Of a DNA stretch of 64,000 nt, positions 11,221-23,471 are shown in pieces (position 1 is the stretch's first letter; each line of letters opens with the position of its first letter). The notes beneath the pieces are model-generated. The model ran no database searches. It had not been told where the DNA came from and saw only the letters and a list, made by a program, of their open reading frames with translations. Both the position numbers and the translations under genes were made by a program. Origin of the DNA: Macropodus opercularis (taxonomy: Eukaryota; Chordata; Actinopteri; Anabantiformes; Osphronemidae); contig CM061106.1 in NCBI GenBank assembly GCA_030770545.1, positions 3,746,001-3,810,000 on the forward strand. Reading direction: 5' to 3'.

Positions 11221-14200
11221 ATTAACAGTGTTTATGATGTTGTTGACCAGGTTGTCACAATGACAGCACACGACCTTCTGACGGTGCTGGAAGAATTGGT
11301 AGACGATGACTTTGAGACGTTCAGGTTTCATCTAAATCAGAGTGAAAGCCTCTCAGGCCACCAGACCATCCCAAGATCATTACTGAACAAAGCAACAAGA
11401 ACAAGCACAGTGGACCTGATGCTACAGACCTACACACATGATGCTGTGAAGGTGACCATCGTCATCTTAGAGAAGATGAACAGGAAGGATCTGATGAAAC
11501 GTTTGGGAGCAGAAGGTGAGATACAGCAACACAACAGACATGAACGTCCCTCCAGCCTGAGACATGCATCATGTCATCAGTCAGAACTAGAAGCAGCTGC
11601 AGCACCTTTCAGCAGAGCTCAGTGCTACTGGACTATTTCACCACGTGAACAGAGCTGTTGAAACACGTTGGTTCTGTTCTGAGAGTTGATCCTTTAAATG
11701 AAACTAAAATTAAGAGAATTTCACTGGAAATAGTGCAAAGAACAAATGTTCAAAGCAACACATTTGGAGAAATTATATGACATGAGCCACATGTTGCTGA
11801 AGCCTAATGAAACCTCAGACAGATGATGAGGTCAGTGGTTCAAAGGGGTCGACGCTCACCAGTCTGTAATATTATGACAATGATAATCATATAATAGTTG
11901 AGGTTTAGACTTGGCTCAAAGAATCAGTCGACTCCAGAGGGAAGTGTATAAATGAAAAAGCACAATGAAAACCTCCAGAGCTGCCTGATGACCTGATAAG
12001 GAAACAGTAAGATGACAGATAAAAGAGAGAAAACTCACTTAACCAAACACTAACCACAGAGAGAGAACAGACACTAATGAACTGACTGTAGCCTCCTGGA
12101 GGACGATGATGCTGTAGTTTCCTGTTCTGTTTAACTGCATTGACTCCAAGTATCTGAATCTAATGAAAGCTTTTATTTCATGTCGTTTCTCTGTCTGTAG
12201 ATGTGGAGGATGCTGCAGACAGTGAACCTTCCTCTGACTCCTCTCAGATTGTGTCTCCTCCCAGTGACAGCAGTCAGCACGAAGGTAAAGCTGCTGTCAT
12301 ATCTGGTTCACATCTGATTAGATACGTTGTATCTCTGAAGATAGAATATTTGGTTTTACACGTGATAGACAGACGTCAAAGCAAAACAGAAAATCTACAT
12401 GAAAAAACTATACAAACAGTGAGACTTAAACATAAAAGGTAAAAACGTTCTGTCAATAATTTAATTAATTTTAAGATGAAAAGTATGGTCTTGTTAAATT
12501 ATTAAATTAGCATTTCCAGCTTTTAGTCTAATTGTCTACAGGTCGTCACCATCATTTCGTTCCTGCTGCAGAGTAAAAGGTTTCATCATGTTGGATGGAA
12601 GTGACAGTAAGCTGTCATGTCGGTGGTAATGTTGGAGGATGCAGCTGCTGAACCTGTTTACGTCACCAGGTCAAACATTTCCTCAGGCATCAGTCTCGTT
12701 TATGAGTAGGTTTAATGTTTATGGTAACAACTTCCCATACTGAGCAGGATATGGAGAAGAGAAAATGGTGAATGTTTACCAAGATACAGGAGAATAATGA
12801 GTGAACAGGGCTTTGCTTGGTCTACAGCGTGTGATAGAATGACAGGTTTGGTACCAACATCCGTGAGATCTCAGCCATCAGGACGAGGATTTCTAGAAAG
12901 CTACTTAGCTGGTTTCACGTCGCACTGTACAGAACAGGCTCGTTACTACTAAAGGACTGAGGCTAGTGAGGAGGAGGGAACTCTGATCTGCTGTGACTGC
13001 TCCTCCACCGTTACAGGGTCATTAGTGTGTCCTTCATGGGTCTTGGTCTTCTCTGGAACAGATGAAAGGGAAGCCTGGTAGATGGAAACAGGTTGAGTCT
13101 GAGGCCTCCACCTCAGTCGAGGGAGGGGCTGTTTCTCTGTATGTGTGAAGTGTAACAGGGTTCATCTGTATAGATGAGTCCACTTGTTTTCTAAGTTTCT
13201 GTTATTGTGGGGTAATGGATGTGGCTCAAGGCCTCCCCGTCTCTAGTAGATAAAAGCGACTGTCCAGCGAAAATTACTGCCAGTTGATGAGAGACGTGCT
13301 GGAGGTGGGTGGTTAATGCAGCATGTGTGCAGTGTTATGTGCAGGGGTTTATATGAGCTATGTGATTAATTAATCATCGGTGTGTAATGTTATGAGTAGT
13401 GACAATACATTATCAAACTATTACATAGTAATGGTGCACATGCTAAGCTAGCGGCTAATGTGCTAATATAACCTGTTTTATAGTGTATAGTGTTTCATAC
13501 TGCAGTATGAGTGACCAGAACATTGTCATCCTGTCCAGACAATAAACGATGGCATGAAATTAGCCGAAGCCTCCTGTCCATCATTCAAGCTCATAAAATA
13601 ACACAACGCAGAACGACAGGCCATTGGAGCGGGTCGCTGAACTGACCGACTGGTGAATGGAGGCGAATTCAACTCAGTTACAGAAGCTTCTCTCTCTCCT
13701 CTTTCAAACCACTTGTCTTCTGTGTTGACAATGTGAACGTATCCTGAAACCAGTGACACTTTTAAATGGAGACACATTGATAGTGGACCTGACGTGGTGT
13801 TGCTTCTGTGGTGCTCCGTCCTCTTGTAGCTGCTTAGTTTATCCCATGTACAGCTCTGAGCACTGTTCACTCTCTTTGTCCTCTTTCTGACCTCGACTGT
13901 TGGCTGTGAACCACTGTGTGTCATTGGTAGAACTAAAAGCTGGAGTTGGGCAGAAACCATGAACTCCATCAAGTACAAGATGTGGCCAGAACCCAACAGC
14001 AAAATAAAACAGGAAGACAACAAAAAACTACCAACCCCAAACCCCCAAATAAGATGAGAGGCTTTATTAATCCCACATGGAGGAAATTCCCTAGTTCAGC
14101 AGCAGAAGAAAAACTCTGTGGGTGTGTGTGTGTGTGAGACATGAAGATGTATAAAGTTACCACATGTACATGCAGATGGAGCAGCCTAGATGCTGGTGAT

Positions 14201-14637
14201 GTGTGATTTCAGCAAGCTTTTAGCAGACTCCCACTGAATGGCATGAAGCGTGATCCCCACTCTGACATGGTCAATGCTTAGCTGCCTTATTAGTCCCATC
14301 AGCACCTCCTGAGTCTGTTGCAAGGGTGAATTGTTTGTCACATGCACATAATGCAAATATGACAATGTGACATATTCTCAATTGGTCATTTTGGTCAGAT
14401 AGTCTGTTCTGAAGCAGCACAGACATTTGTTCGGATAAAGCACAAACGTCTTGGAGTCTTTACTGATCCCACATCAGAAATTCTCTTGTTAAGCATCTCA
14501 CAAAAGAAAGAACAGTATAATGTGCAACAGAAAAAATTGTATTACAAATCTGAGCTAACGCTCTTTCCTAATGAAAACGGTTTTTAATACTGCAATATCA
14601 TTACGCTTTGCAATGCATATTTAAATATATATATATA

Positions 14638-14677
<40 letters not shown>

Positions 14678-17600
14678 CCAGAGTTTATTAATATTTTTTG
14701 TTTAATTTAAGTTGCATAAATTCAGAACCCACCATGTATGTACCTACTGTGAGTAAAATAAATTTGTATAGAGATTTGTTGCATATAATTCTATTTGGTT
14801 CATCTGCCACTTTTTTTTTTCTTTAAATAAAAACGGGTCTGGGATCTTATGAATTAAAAGAGCAGATCTACCTCATTTAAACCAAGCCTGTCAAAAGACG
14901 ACATTTAAAATCAGACCAGGGAAAAGCACCACAGGACTCTTTGCTTTCGGGCATCGATCTATCTTGGCATTAAAGACAGAGGCTATTACGTCATTTACAA
15001 ACTCACTTACAGATCATGTTTCTGGAAAAAGAATCCACCCTGTTACTGATAAACCCAAGATACAAAATCAGTGATGTTTTCTGTTTCTCTTTGAACCAGA
15101 TGGAATGATTCCAGTACCACAGCCACGACACATCACATACTATCAACAGAAGCTCCAGCAACACTTCAGTGACAGGTTTCCCTTAGTCCAAGAAGGCTGG
15201 ACACAGAAGAAGGACGCACAGCAGCTACACACTATCTACACAGAGCTGTACGTCACAGCCACAGGTCACATAGAGGTGAACACACAGCATGAAATCCAGC
15301 AAATGGAAAAGCCAAGAAAGCAAATGGACACAGAGGATCCGATCCAACCCAGTGACATGTTCAAACACCCCTCTGGAGACGGCAGAGCAGTCAAAACAGT
15401 GCTGACCAATGGAATCGCTGGAATTGGAAAAACAATCCTTGTGCACAAGTTCGTGTTGGACTGGGCTGAACAAAGGTCCAGTCAAGACGTGCATCTGATT
15501 TTCCCCTTTACCTTCCGTCAGCTGAATCCACTGATGGGACAGAAGTTTAGTTTGGCAGAGCTCATTCATAAATGTAACCCAGAAACAGTGTCCATCAGCC
15601 AAGAGGCTCTGAACTACATCTTTACAGCTCTACAGTCATCAGGAAACACCAACTATGACAAGAGCGAGTTCAAGCTTCTGTTTGTGTTTGATGGACTGGA
15701 CGAGAGTCGCCTTCACCTGAACCTCAATGTTGATGACGTTAGTTCTACTGATGTAACAAAGTCAACTAAAGTAAACGTCCTGATAAAGGAACTCATCAGT
15801 GGAAAACTACTACAAGCTGCTCGCCTCTGGATCACCACACGACCTGCAGCAGCCAATCAGATCCCTCCTGGGTGTGTTGACATGGTGACAGAGGTCAGAG
15901 GGTTCACTGACCCACAGAAGGAGGAGTACTTCAGGAAGAGGTTCAGAGATGAGCAGCAGGCCACAACCATCATCTCCCACATCAAGACATCACGAAGCCT
16001 CCTCATCATGTGTCACATCCCAGTCTTCTGCTGGATCACTGCTACGGTTCTGGAGGATCTGCTGAGAACCAGAGAGGGAGGAGAGCTGCCCAAGACCCTG
16101 ACTGAGATGTACACAGAGTTCCTGGTGTTTCAGATGAAGCAGACTAAAGAGAAGTACGGACCAGAACAGAGCATCAAGTACATCAAGTCATTAGCAAAAC
16201 TGGCTTATGAGCAGATGGAAAAGGGAAACTTGATCTTCTATGAGAACGATCTGAAAAAGAGCGGCATCGATGTCAGTGGAGCCTCAGTGTGTTCAGGAGT
16301 GTTCACAGAGATCTTTAAAGAAGAGCGAAGGAAGAAGGACGAAGTCAAGATGTTCAGCTTTATTCATCTGAGTGTTCAGGAGTTTCTGGCTGCTCTTCAT
16401 GTGATGCTGTGTTTCAACAACGACAAGAAAAATGTGATGTCTTTGCCACCACTGTCACTACAGAACCTCATACTGCTTTTAAGGAAAACATCTCTGACTG
16501 TGATTCACAGGTTTGCTATTGACAAGGCCTTACAGAGTCCAAATGGACACCTGGACCTGTTCCTTCGTTTCCTCCTTGGTCTTTCACTCCAGACCAATCA
16601 GAGTCTCTTTCAAGGTCTGATGACTCAGACAGGAAGTAGCTCACAGACCAATCAGAAAACAGTCCAGTACATCAAGAAGAAGCTCAGTGAGGATCTGTCT
16701 GTAGAGAGAAGCATCAACCTGTTCCACTGTCTGAATGAACTGAATGATGGTTCTCTAGTGGAGCAGATCCAACAGAACCTGAGATCAGGACGTCTCTCCA
16801 CACATGAACTGTCTCCTGCTCAGTGGTCGGCTCTGGTCTTCATCTTACTGTCATCAGTAGAAGATCTGGACGTGTTTGACCTGAGGAAATACTCTGGTTC
16901 AGAGGTGGCTCTGCTGAGGCTGCTGCCAGTCGTCAAAGCCTCCAACAAAGCTGAGTAAGTCCTCACATGACTGAAATGTGTATCAACAGCCTGGAGTTGT
17001 CCTCAGCCAGAGACGTCTGCAGCTGAGCTGAATGATCCATCTACACATTAGACTCATTAAGAGCTTGAACGTGTGTTAATAGAACTAAAACCTGTTGAAG
17101 TGAGACAACACACTGGAATCATGGAAACAGATTCCAGACAGTTGAGAGTAACAGCAACAGCAGAGGAGAGTGAACATCAGTAGTTCAGTCAATGACTGAG
17201 TCTCTGGTTCCTTCCTGAACCTTGAATAATAACTAACAGGGTGATCAAGGCACCTGGTCACTGACCTTTGACCCCTGCCTCTGGTTCCTCTCTGTTACGC
17301 AGGTGGTCACATGGTCGTCTGGCTACGAGTTCAAGGGTTTAGAAAGAAAGGGCAGATTAGATGTTGGCCTATAGCTGCTAGTTCTCCAGGGTTGAGAGCA
17401 GGTTTGTTCAGTGAAGGTTTGACCACAGCAGCCTGAAAAGCCTGAGCTACGTAGCAGAGACTTGTTGGTTGGATTCAATGTGGACGTGCTGATGAACGGA
17501 AGAACTTCTGTGAGTGATCTAGTTGGGATTGAGTCTAAGAGACAGGCAGTCAGACAGAGTCACCAGCAAATGAATCAATGTCTCTAATGGTTCCAATGTT

Positions 17601-20600
17601 CTAAGGAGAGAAATCCATGAAGTCACTGCTGCTGGTGTTTGAAGCTGCTCTGGGTCAACACAGCTATGACTCTTAGTCAGTTTGGCTCCAGAGCTGAACA
17701 GAAACCTGGGCCTGTAAAAGAGACTAAACATAGATTGTGACAGAGAGCTGGTTAGAGCAGTTATAACCAGGTGAAGGTGGAGGAGAATGGGAAACTAACC
17801 CTTGTTGTTGGACTGAGACTGAAGCTAAGAAAATTTCAACCAGCCAGTGTGAGTTTCAACCAATAAATGGAGGCTTAAATCTCTCTAAGGCAAGATTTGA
17901 AGTCACCTCTACGCCAGAAATGAAAGAATGTTAAGACAAACACCATAAAGTGACAGAATTAACATCTAGGGACTGTCTGACTAGAAACTAGAAGAACTGG
18001 TTAAATGTTCACCATGTGTTGGTGTCCTCCACCTCCATGTTGTCTTCATACCCAGCAAACCAGAGCATCACACTGAGCAGCACAGACTCCAACCATCAGC
18101 ACCTTGGGAGGTCCAGTGGTCCTCTCCACCAGTTCTGGTAGGTTCTGCCTCTGCACCACATCTTCCTGGTTCTAGGTGTGGTTTCCCGCTCACCAACAGG
18201 GAGCTCACCCCACCTCCTTTCTTGCTGCTCTGGAGTCTGTCAAGTCTGCCCCATCAACATGAAGCTACTACCTCTGAGCAGACAGCATCACCTTTATTTA
18301 GCGATGTCCACAGAGAAACAGTGAGCAGGTTTCTGTCCCATGGGTCACTGATAGTCCAGGAAGCAGTGGCCTCTCTGAGCCAGTACCCACACTCCTGATG
18401 GTTTCTCTCTGTCTCTGACTGTTTTTCAGGCTCAGTCGCTGTAACATCTCAGAAAGAGGCCTTGAAGCTCTGTCCTCAGTTCTCAGCTCTCAGTCCTCTA
18501 GTCTGAGACAACTGGACCTGAGTAACAACAACCTGCAGGGTTCAAGAATGAAGCTGCTTTCTGCTGGACTGGAGAGCCCACAGTGCCATCTGGAAAGTCT
18601 CAGGTCAGGATTCAGCCTCACTGTTATTTAACATTTGGTTTATCACGTCTCTCCTCAAATACATTGAACACGTAGGGTTTCTAGTGTCTGTAGTTAAGGC
18701 CACATTTTGGTTTGGTTTAAATGAAAAGACACAGACAGGAAATAAATCTAATGAGAATCTGTTATTACAAAATCTATGAAGGCATAATATATAATATTTA
18801 TGTAAATGCAGCAGATTTGACTAATACACCACAGAGATATTGTTGCAGTAGCTCAAACCGGACCAGATGCAGAAAGAGACGGAGACCAATCTCAAGTGAC
18901 CAGATATTAGTTTAGATAACAGAGAAGGACAAACACTGTGGAACCAGAACGGAAACTGCAACACTGAACAGGACTGACACAAAGGTTCTAAGAGAACCAG
19001 AGACAACAGTAACAGACCTATGACGTCAATGAATCCCTGAACACCAGGACAAACCAATCACTGCACACGACAGGAGAAGAGCAGCCAATAGAAAACTAGA
19101 ACACAAAGCAGCTGCTAGAGCAGGAAGCTGACAAGGTGAAGCCAACGCCTGAGACTGACTCAACTCTAACCCACAAGAGTTAACCAAAGCAACGAACCGA
19201 GCTAGAGGCCAAGGGACAGGACGAGGGACAGCACAAGCAGAGACACGGACCAGGGAGGACACACTAGACACACAAACCCGTGGCAAACACAATATACACA
19301 CTCATTGACTGACACACAACAAATGTGGAGAACTAAGAGGCCCCTCCTGATGGATGAAGGACCACACTGCACCAGAGAGATGAAGAAGAATCAGCCTCAT
19401 TAGCCAAGGATGGAAGATGAGAGAAGATCATTCTACTGATCCCACAGGGGAGAAATTCAACTGTTACCACGGCTACAAACAATCAGCAAGAAGTGAAAGG
19501 ATGAAAGTGAAGCAAAGAACAAGATCCATTATACAAATGTACGACTGTTACAAATACCAGACACTGAACATAAAGTCCCAGATCAACTACAGCAGATGAT
19601 CTGCACGGTGGCTGTTAGACTGGTTGGTTGTAGAGTCTAACAGCAGTGGATGAAGGATCTGTGGCACCGCTCCTTCCTACACTGACTCTGGATCAGTCTC
19701 CACTGAAGGAGCTGCTCAGAGCCTCCACTGTCTGATGCAGTGGCTGAGAAGCATTGAATACTTAGTATAACACTGAAAGAATGAGACTCCAGTAGCTCTG
19801 AAAGTCAAGAAACATTCAGCTACAGACCAGTGCAGAGATGTTTCAGTCCCAACCATTTGAATACAGGATCCAATGAGGTGAAACCAGACACAACTCAAAC
19901 CAACACAAACCACACACACAGGCAAAAATCCCTTGTGATCCATGTGAAGTGAACCATTTCTTTGTCTGTGGGCTTTTAAACGTGAACATCACTGATCAGG
20001 ACAAGTCTGACTGAATATTAATGATTCATCTACACGATGAGACACTGAATGGTTTCAATCTGACTCTTTGTTTTCTACTGTTTCATCTTTGGTTCTTTAT
20101 TCAGTTTGATTGGCTGCAGTTTGTCAGAGATCAGCTGTGATTCTCTGGCCTCAGCTCTGAAGTCCAACCCGTCACATCTGACTCAACTGGACCTGAGCTA
20201 CAACAAGCTGCAGGTTTCATCAGTGAAGCATCTGTGTGGTTTTCTGGAGAGTCCTCACTGTCGACTGGAGACTCTGAGGTCAGACTCCATGTTTTAGTTC
20301 TGTGTAGATTAATGTGATGTGAACGTTGTGCTGACGCTAAACTGCAGACATGAGGTTGATGTTCTACTGATCCACACTGAGGGTCTCCATGGCAACGTCT
20401 GGTTTCTTCTTCTGTGGTTTCATTTGTTTTTATTTTCATTCAATCCTTGTTTCATTATTTTATAAATTTTTTATTTATTATGTCATTAAATATTAAATAT
20501 GTGACCAGTAGCTGATGCTCCAACACTTTTCTAAGGCTCCATAATTTTGGTTCTGACTCAATATTCAAACCCAAGATGCCGTAATCAGAAGTTCTGGATC

Positions 20601-23471
20601 TGCTTGTTTGACTCGTTCCATCAGTTTGACTCCATTAAATGTTTCCTCAGTATCAAATGTTTCTGTGAGCTTGTAGTTTCTAAACTTCTACTTCCTGAAG
20701 CGTCTTCAGCTCCAAACACACGATGAGACACTGAATGGTTTCAAGCTGAGTCTTTGTTTTCTACTGTTTCATCTTTGGTTCTTTATTCAGTTTGAGTTGC
20801 TGCAGTTTGTCAGAGATCAGCTGTGATTCTCTGGCCTCAGCTCTGAAGTCCAACCCGTCACATCTGACACAACTGGACCTGAGTGACAACAACCTGCAGG
20901 ATTCATCAGTGAAGCATCTGTGTGGTTTTCTGGAGAGTCCTCACTGTCGACTGGAGACTCTGAGGTCAGACTCCATGTTTTAGTTCTGTGTAGATTAATG
21001 TGACGTGAACGTTGTGCTGACGCTAAACTACAGACATGAGGCTGATGTTCTACTGATCCACACTGAGGGTCTCCATGGCAACGTCTGGGTTCTTCTACTG
21101 TGGTTTAGTCCGTTCACTGTTTATTTTAGTTCCATTCAATCCTTGTTTCATTTTTTTATTTGTTATGTTTAATTAGTCAGAAAGTATCAAATCTGTGACC
21201 AGTAGCTGATGCTCCAACACTTTTCTAAGACTCCATAATGTTGGTTCTGACTCAATATTCAAACCCAAGATGCCGTAATCAGAAGTTCTGGGTCTGCTTG
21301 TTTGACTGGTTCCATCAGTTTGACTCCATTAAATGTTTCCTCAGCATCAAATGTTTCTGTGAGTTTCTAGTTTCTAAACTTCTACTTCCTGAAGCGTCTT
21401 CAGCTCCAAACACACGATGAGACACTGAATGGTTTCAAGCTGACTCTTTGTTTTCTACTGTTTCATCTTTGGTTCTTTATTCAGATTGAGTTGCTGCAGG
21501 TTGTCAGAGATCAGCTGTGATTCTCTGGTCTCAGCTCTGAAGTCCAATCCGTCACATCTGACACAACTGGACCTGAGTATCAACATCCTGCAGGATTCAT
21601 CAGTGAAGCGTCTGTGTGGTTTTCTGGAGAGTCCTCACTGTCGACTGGAGACTTTGAGGTCAGACTCCATGTTTTAGTTCTGTGTAGATTAATGTGATGT
21701 GAACGTTGTGCTGACGCTAAACTGCAGACATGAGGCTGATGTTCTACTGATCCACACTGAGGGTTTCCATGGCAACGTCTGGGTTCTTCTACTGTGGTTT
21801 AGTCCGTTCACTGTTTATTTTAGTTCCATTCAATCCTTGTTTCATTTTTTTATTTGTTATGTTTAATTAGTCAGAAAGTATCAAATCTGTGACCAGTAGC
21901 TGATGCTCCAACACTTTTCTAAGGCTCCATAATGTTGGTTCTGACTCAACCTTCAAACCCAAGATGCCGTAATCAGAAGTTCTGGATCTGCTTGTTTGAC
22001 TGGTTCCATCAGTTTGACTCCATTAAATGTTTCCTCAGTATCAAATGTTTCTGTGAGTTTCTAGTTTCTAAACTTCTACTTCCTGAAGCGTCTTCAGCTC
22101 CAAACACACGATGAGACACTGAATGGTTTCAAGCTGACTCTTTGTTTTCTACTGTTTCATCTTTGGTTCTTTATTCAGATTGAGTTGCTGCAGTTTGTCA
22201 GAGATCAGCTGTGATTCTCTGGCCTCAGCTCTGAAGTCCAACCCGTCACATTTCACACAACTGGACCTGAGCCTTAACGACCTGCAGGATTCATCAGTGA
22301 AGCATCTGTGTGGTTTTCTGGAGAGTCCTCACTGTCGACTGGAGACTCTGAGGTCAGACTCCATGTTTTAGTTCTGTGTAAATTAATGTGATGTGAACGT
22401 TGTGCTGACGCTAAACTGCAGACATGAGGCTGATGTTCTACTGATCCACACTGAGGGTCTCCATGGTAACGTCTGCTTTCTGTTCCTGTGGTTTCATTTG
22501 GTTTTAGTTTCATTATCTAATTTATTTTTTATTTAATATGTTTAATTAGTCAGAAAATGTCAAATCTGTGACCAGTAGCTGATGCTCCAACACTTTTCTA
22601 AGGCTCCATAATGTTGGTTCTGACTCAATATTCAAACCCAAGATGCCGTAATCAGAAGTTCTGGATCTGCTTGTTTGACTGGTTCCATCAGTTTGACTCC
22701 ATTAAATGTTTCCTCAGTATCAAATGTTTCTGTGAGCTTCTAGTTTCTAAACTTCTACTTCCTGAAGTATCTTCATCTTCAAACACACGATGAGACACTG
22801 AATGGTTTCAAGTTGACTCTTTGTTTTCTACTGTTTCATCTTTGGTTCTTTATTCAGGTTGAGTTACTGCAGTTTGTCAGAGATCAGCTGTGATTCTCTG
22901 GCCTCAGCTCTGAAGTCCAACCCGTCACATCTGACTCAACTGGACCTGAGCTACAACAACCTGCAGGATTCATCAGTGAAGCATCTGTGTGGTTTTCTGG
23001 AGAGTCCTCACTGTCGACTGGAGACTCTGAGGTCAGACTCCATGTTTTAGTTCTGTGTAGATTAATGTGATGTGAACGTTGTGCTGACGCTAAACTGCAG
23101 ACATGAGGCTGATGTTCTACTGATCCACACTGAGGGTCTCCATGGCAACGTCTGCTTTCTTCTCCTGTGGTTTAGTCCGTTCACAGTTTATTTTCTAGTT
23201 TCTAAACTTCTACTTCCTGAAGCGTCTTCAGTTCCAAACACACGATGAGACACTGAATGGTTTCAAGCTGACTCTTTGTTTCTACTGTTTCATCTTTGGT
23301 TCTTTATTCAGATTGATTTACTGCAGTTTGTCAGAGATCATCTGTGATTCTCTGGCCTCAGCTCTGAAGTCCAACCCGTCACATCTTACTCAACTGGACC
23401 TGAGTGAAAACAACCTGCAGGATTCATCAGTGAAGCATCTTCGTGACCTGGTCCAGACTGTCAACTTGTGA
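11221..23471 (+). CDS. NLR immune sensor: PYD, FISNA-NACHT, LRR
   Basis: NLRP-type cytosolic pattern sensor. Coding exons: 11260-11515 (start codon and pyrin domain), 12201-12284 (Ser-rich linker), 15100-16954 (FISNA-NACHT), then LRR exons 18430-18603, 20105-20278, 20791-20964, 21485-21658, 22179-22352, 22858-23031 and 23312-23471 with stop TGA 23469-23471. All junctions obey GT-AG with matching phases. The lengths sum to 3399 bases, 1132 codons plus stop. The NACHT exon shows Walker A GIAGIGKT (near 15411) and Walker B LLFVFDGLDE (near 15675); HLSVQEFLAA lies near the end of the NACHT-associated part. Family knowledge: PYD recruits ASC-type adaptors, and NACHT drives nucleotide-dependent oligomerisation into an inflammasome. 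Many fish NLRs end in B30.2; none was found here. The last LRR exon is shortened by a frame-shifting deletion. Confidence 0.88.
11260..11515 (+). CDS. NLR exon: pyrin (death-fold) domain
   Basis: This exon encodes about 85 residues with the pyrin pattern: LLTVLEELVDDDFETFRFHL, an IPRSLL segment, a central VDLML helix and a closing KMNRKDLMKRL. The start ATG follows GTTGTCACA. The exon ends in phase 1 at a GT donor (11516). A pyrin domain binds other pyrin domains and links the sensor to inflammatory caspase adaptors. Confidence 0.85.
12201..12284 (+). CDS. NLR exon: Ser/Glu-rich linker
   Basis: An 84-bp exon with symmetric phase 1, after acceptor CTGTCTGTAG. It encodes 28 residues rich in Ser, Asp and Pro, with two related Ser-Asp-Ser-Ser-Gln stretches. 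Fish NLRs often carry such short linker exons between the N-terminal effector domain and FISNA. Because it is symmetric it could be skipped without shifting the frame. Confidence 0.7.
12950..13920 (-). mobile_element. Degenerate Penelope-like element in NLR intron
   Basis: Two blocks match the antisense strand of the PLE copies at 24.7-27.1 kb and 40.4-41.9 kb. The block at about 13000-13140 corresponds to the C-terminus and 3' untranslated part. The block at about 13665-13920 encodes the GIY-YIG region (NTTSGPLS, then DKWFERGEREA). About 520 bp of unrelated sequence separates them. Many stops and indels make this an old copy. Confidence 0.65.
14630..14673. repeat. (TA)n microsatellite
   Basis: A run of alternating T and A, about 40 bases with small breaks, in the NLR intron before the NACHT exon. 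Confidence 0.9.
15100..16954 (+). CDS. NLR exon: FISNA-NACHT
   Basis: A single large exon of 1855 bp, typical of fish NLR genes, after acceptor TTTGAACCAG. It encodes the FISNA lead (YYQQKLQQHF, then LYVTATGHIEVN) and then NACHT with Walker A at residues 103-110 from the internal Met at 15105 and Walker B at residues 191-200. The winged-helix and helical parts follow, with FIHLSVQEFLAALHV near residue 420. No stop or frameshift is present. It ends in phase 2, which matches the LRR exons. Confidence 0.9.
17220..17760 (-). mobile_element. L2-type LINE fragment in NLR intron
   Basis: The sequence matches, in the same orientation, the LINE at 57235-57620, including the block for the linker between endonuclease and reverse transcriptase. 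The frame is broken and both ends are truncated. Confidence 0.65.
18430..18603 (+). CDS. NLR exon: first LRR exon, divergent
   Basis: A 174-bp exon, phase 2 at both ends, encoding one leucine-rich-repeat module (LSRCNISERGLEAL, then LRQLDLSNNNLQGS, ending LESPQCHLESLR). It differs clearly from the six modules of the downstream array, so it is the older, ancestral-type module. Confidence 0.85.
18604..20104. other. NLR intron, repeat-rich
   Basis: No exon found. A LINE-type tail motif (CTACTGATCCCACAGGGGAGAAATTC) lies at about 19434-19459. The rest is unassigned. Confidence 0.35.
20105..23471 (+). repeat. Tandem array of six LRR exon-intron modules
   Basis: Exons start at 20105, 20791, 21485, 22179, 22858 and 23312, so the spacing is 686, 694, 694, 679 and 454 bp. 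Exon and intron sequence are both repeated at very high identity, including stretches with no coding role, so whole modules were copied recently. Each full exon is 174 bp and phase 2 at both ends, so gain or loss keeps the frame. The last intron lacks about 240 bp, which explains the short final spacing. Differences cluster in the codons around the LDLSxNxLQ motif. Confidence 0.92.
23312..23471 (+). CDS. NLR terminal LRR exon with early stop
   Basis: This exon starts like the other modules but ends LRDLVQTVNL and stop TGA. Aligned to its sisters it is 7 bases shorter between the KHL codons and the GACTCTGAG-GT end. The exon end and donor-like GT are still present after the stop. The loss shifts the frame and creates the stop. 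Downstream exons, if any, are no longer read. Confidence 0.75.

Noticed and set aside
14630..14673. Possible promoter TATA cluster
   Set aside because: A plain (TA)n microsatellite inside an intron.
21238..22793. Three repeated 60-codon frames between LRR exons (21238, 21932, 22611)
   Set aside because: They lie in the duplicated introns and are conserved only because the whole module is; no domain or splice support.
20105..23471. CRISPR-like or satellite array
   Set aside because: The unit is about 690 bp with a coding LRR exon and intron; it is exon duplication, not a spacer array.
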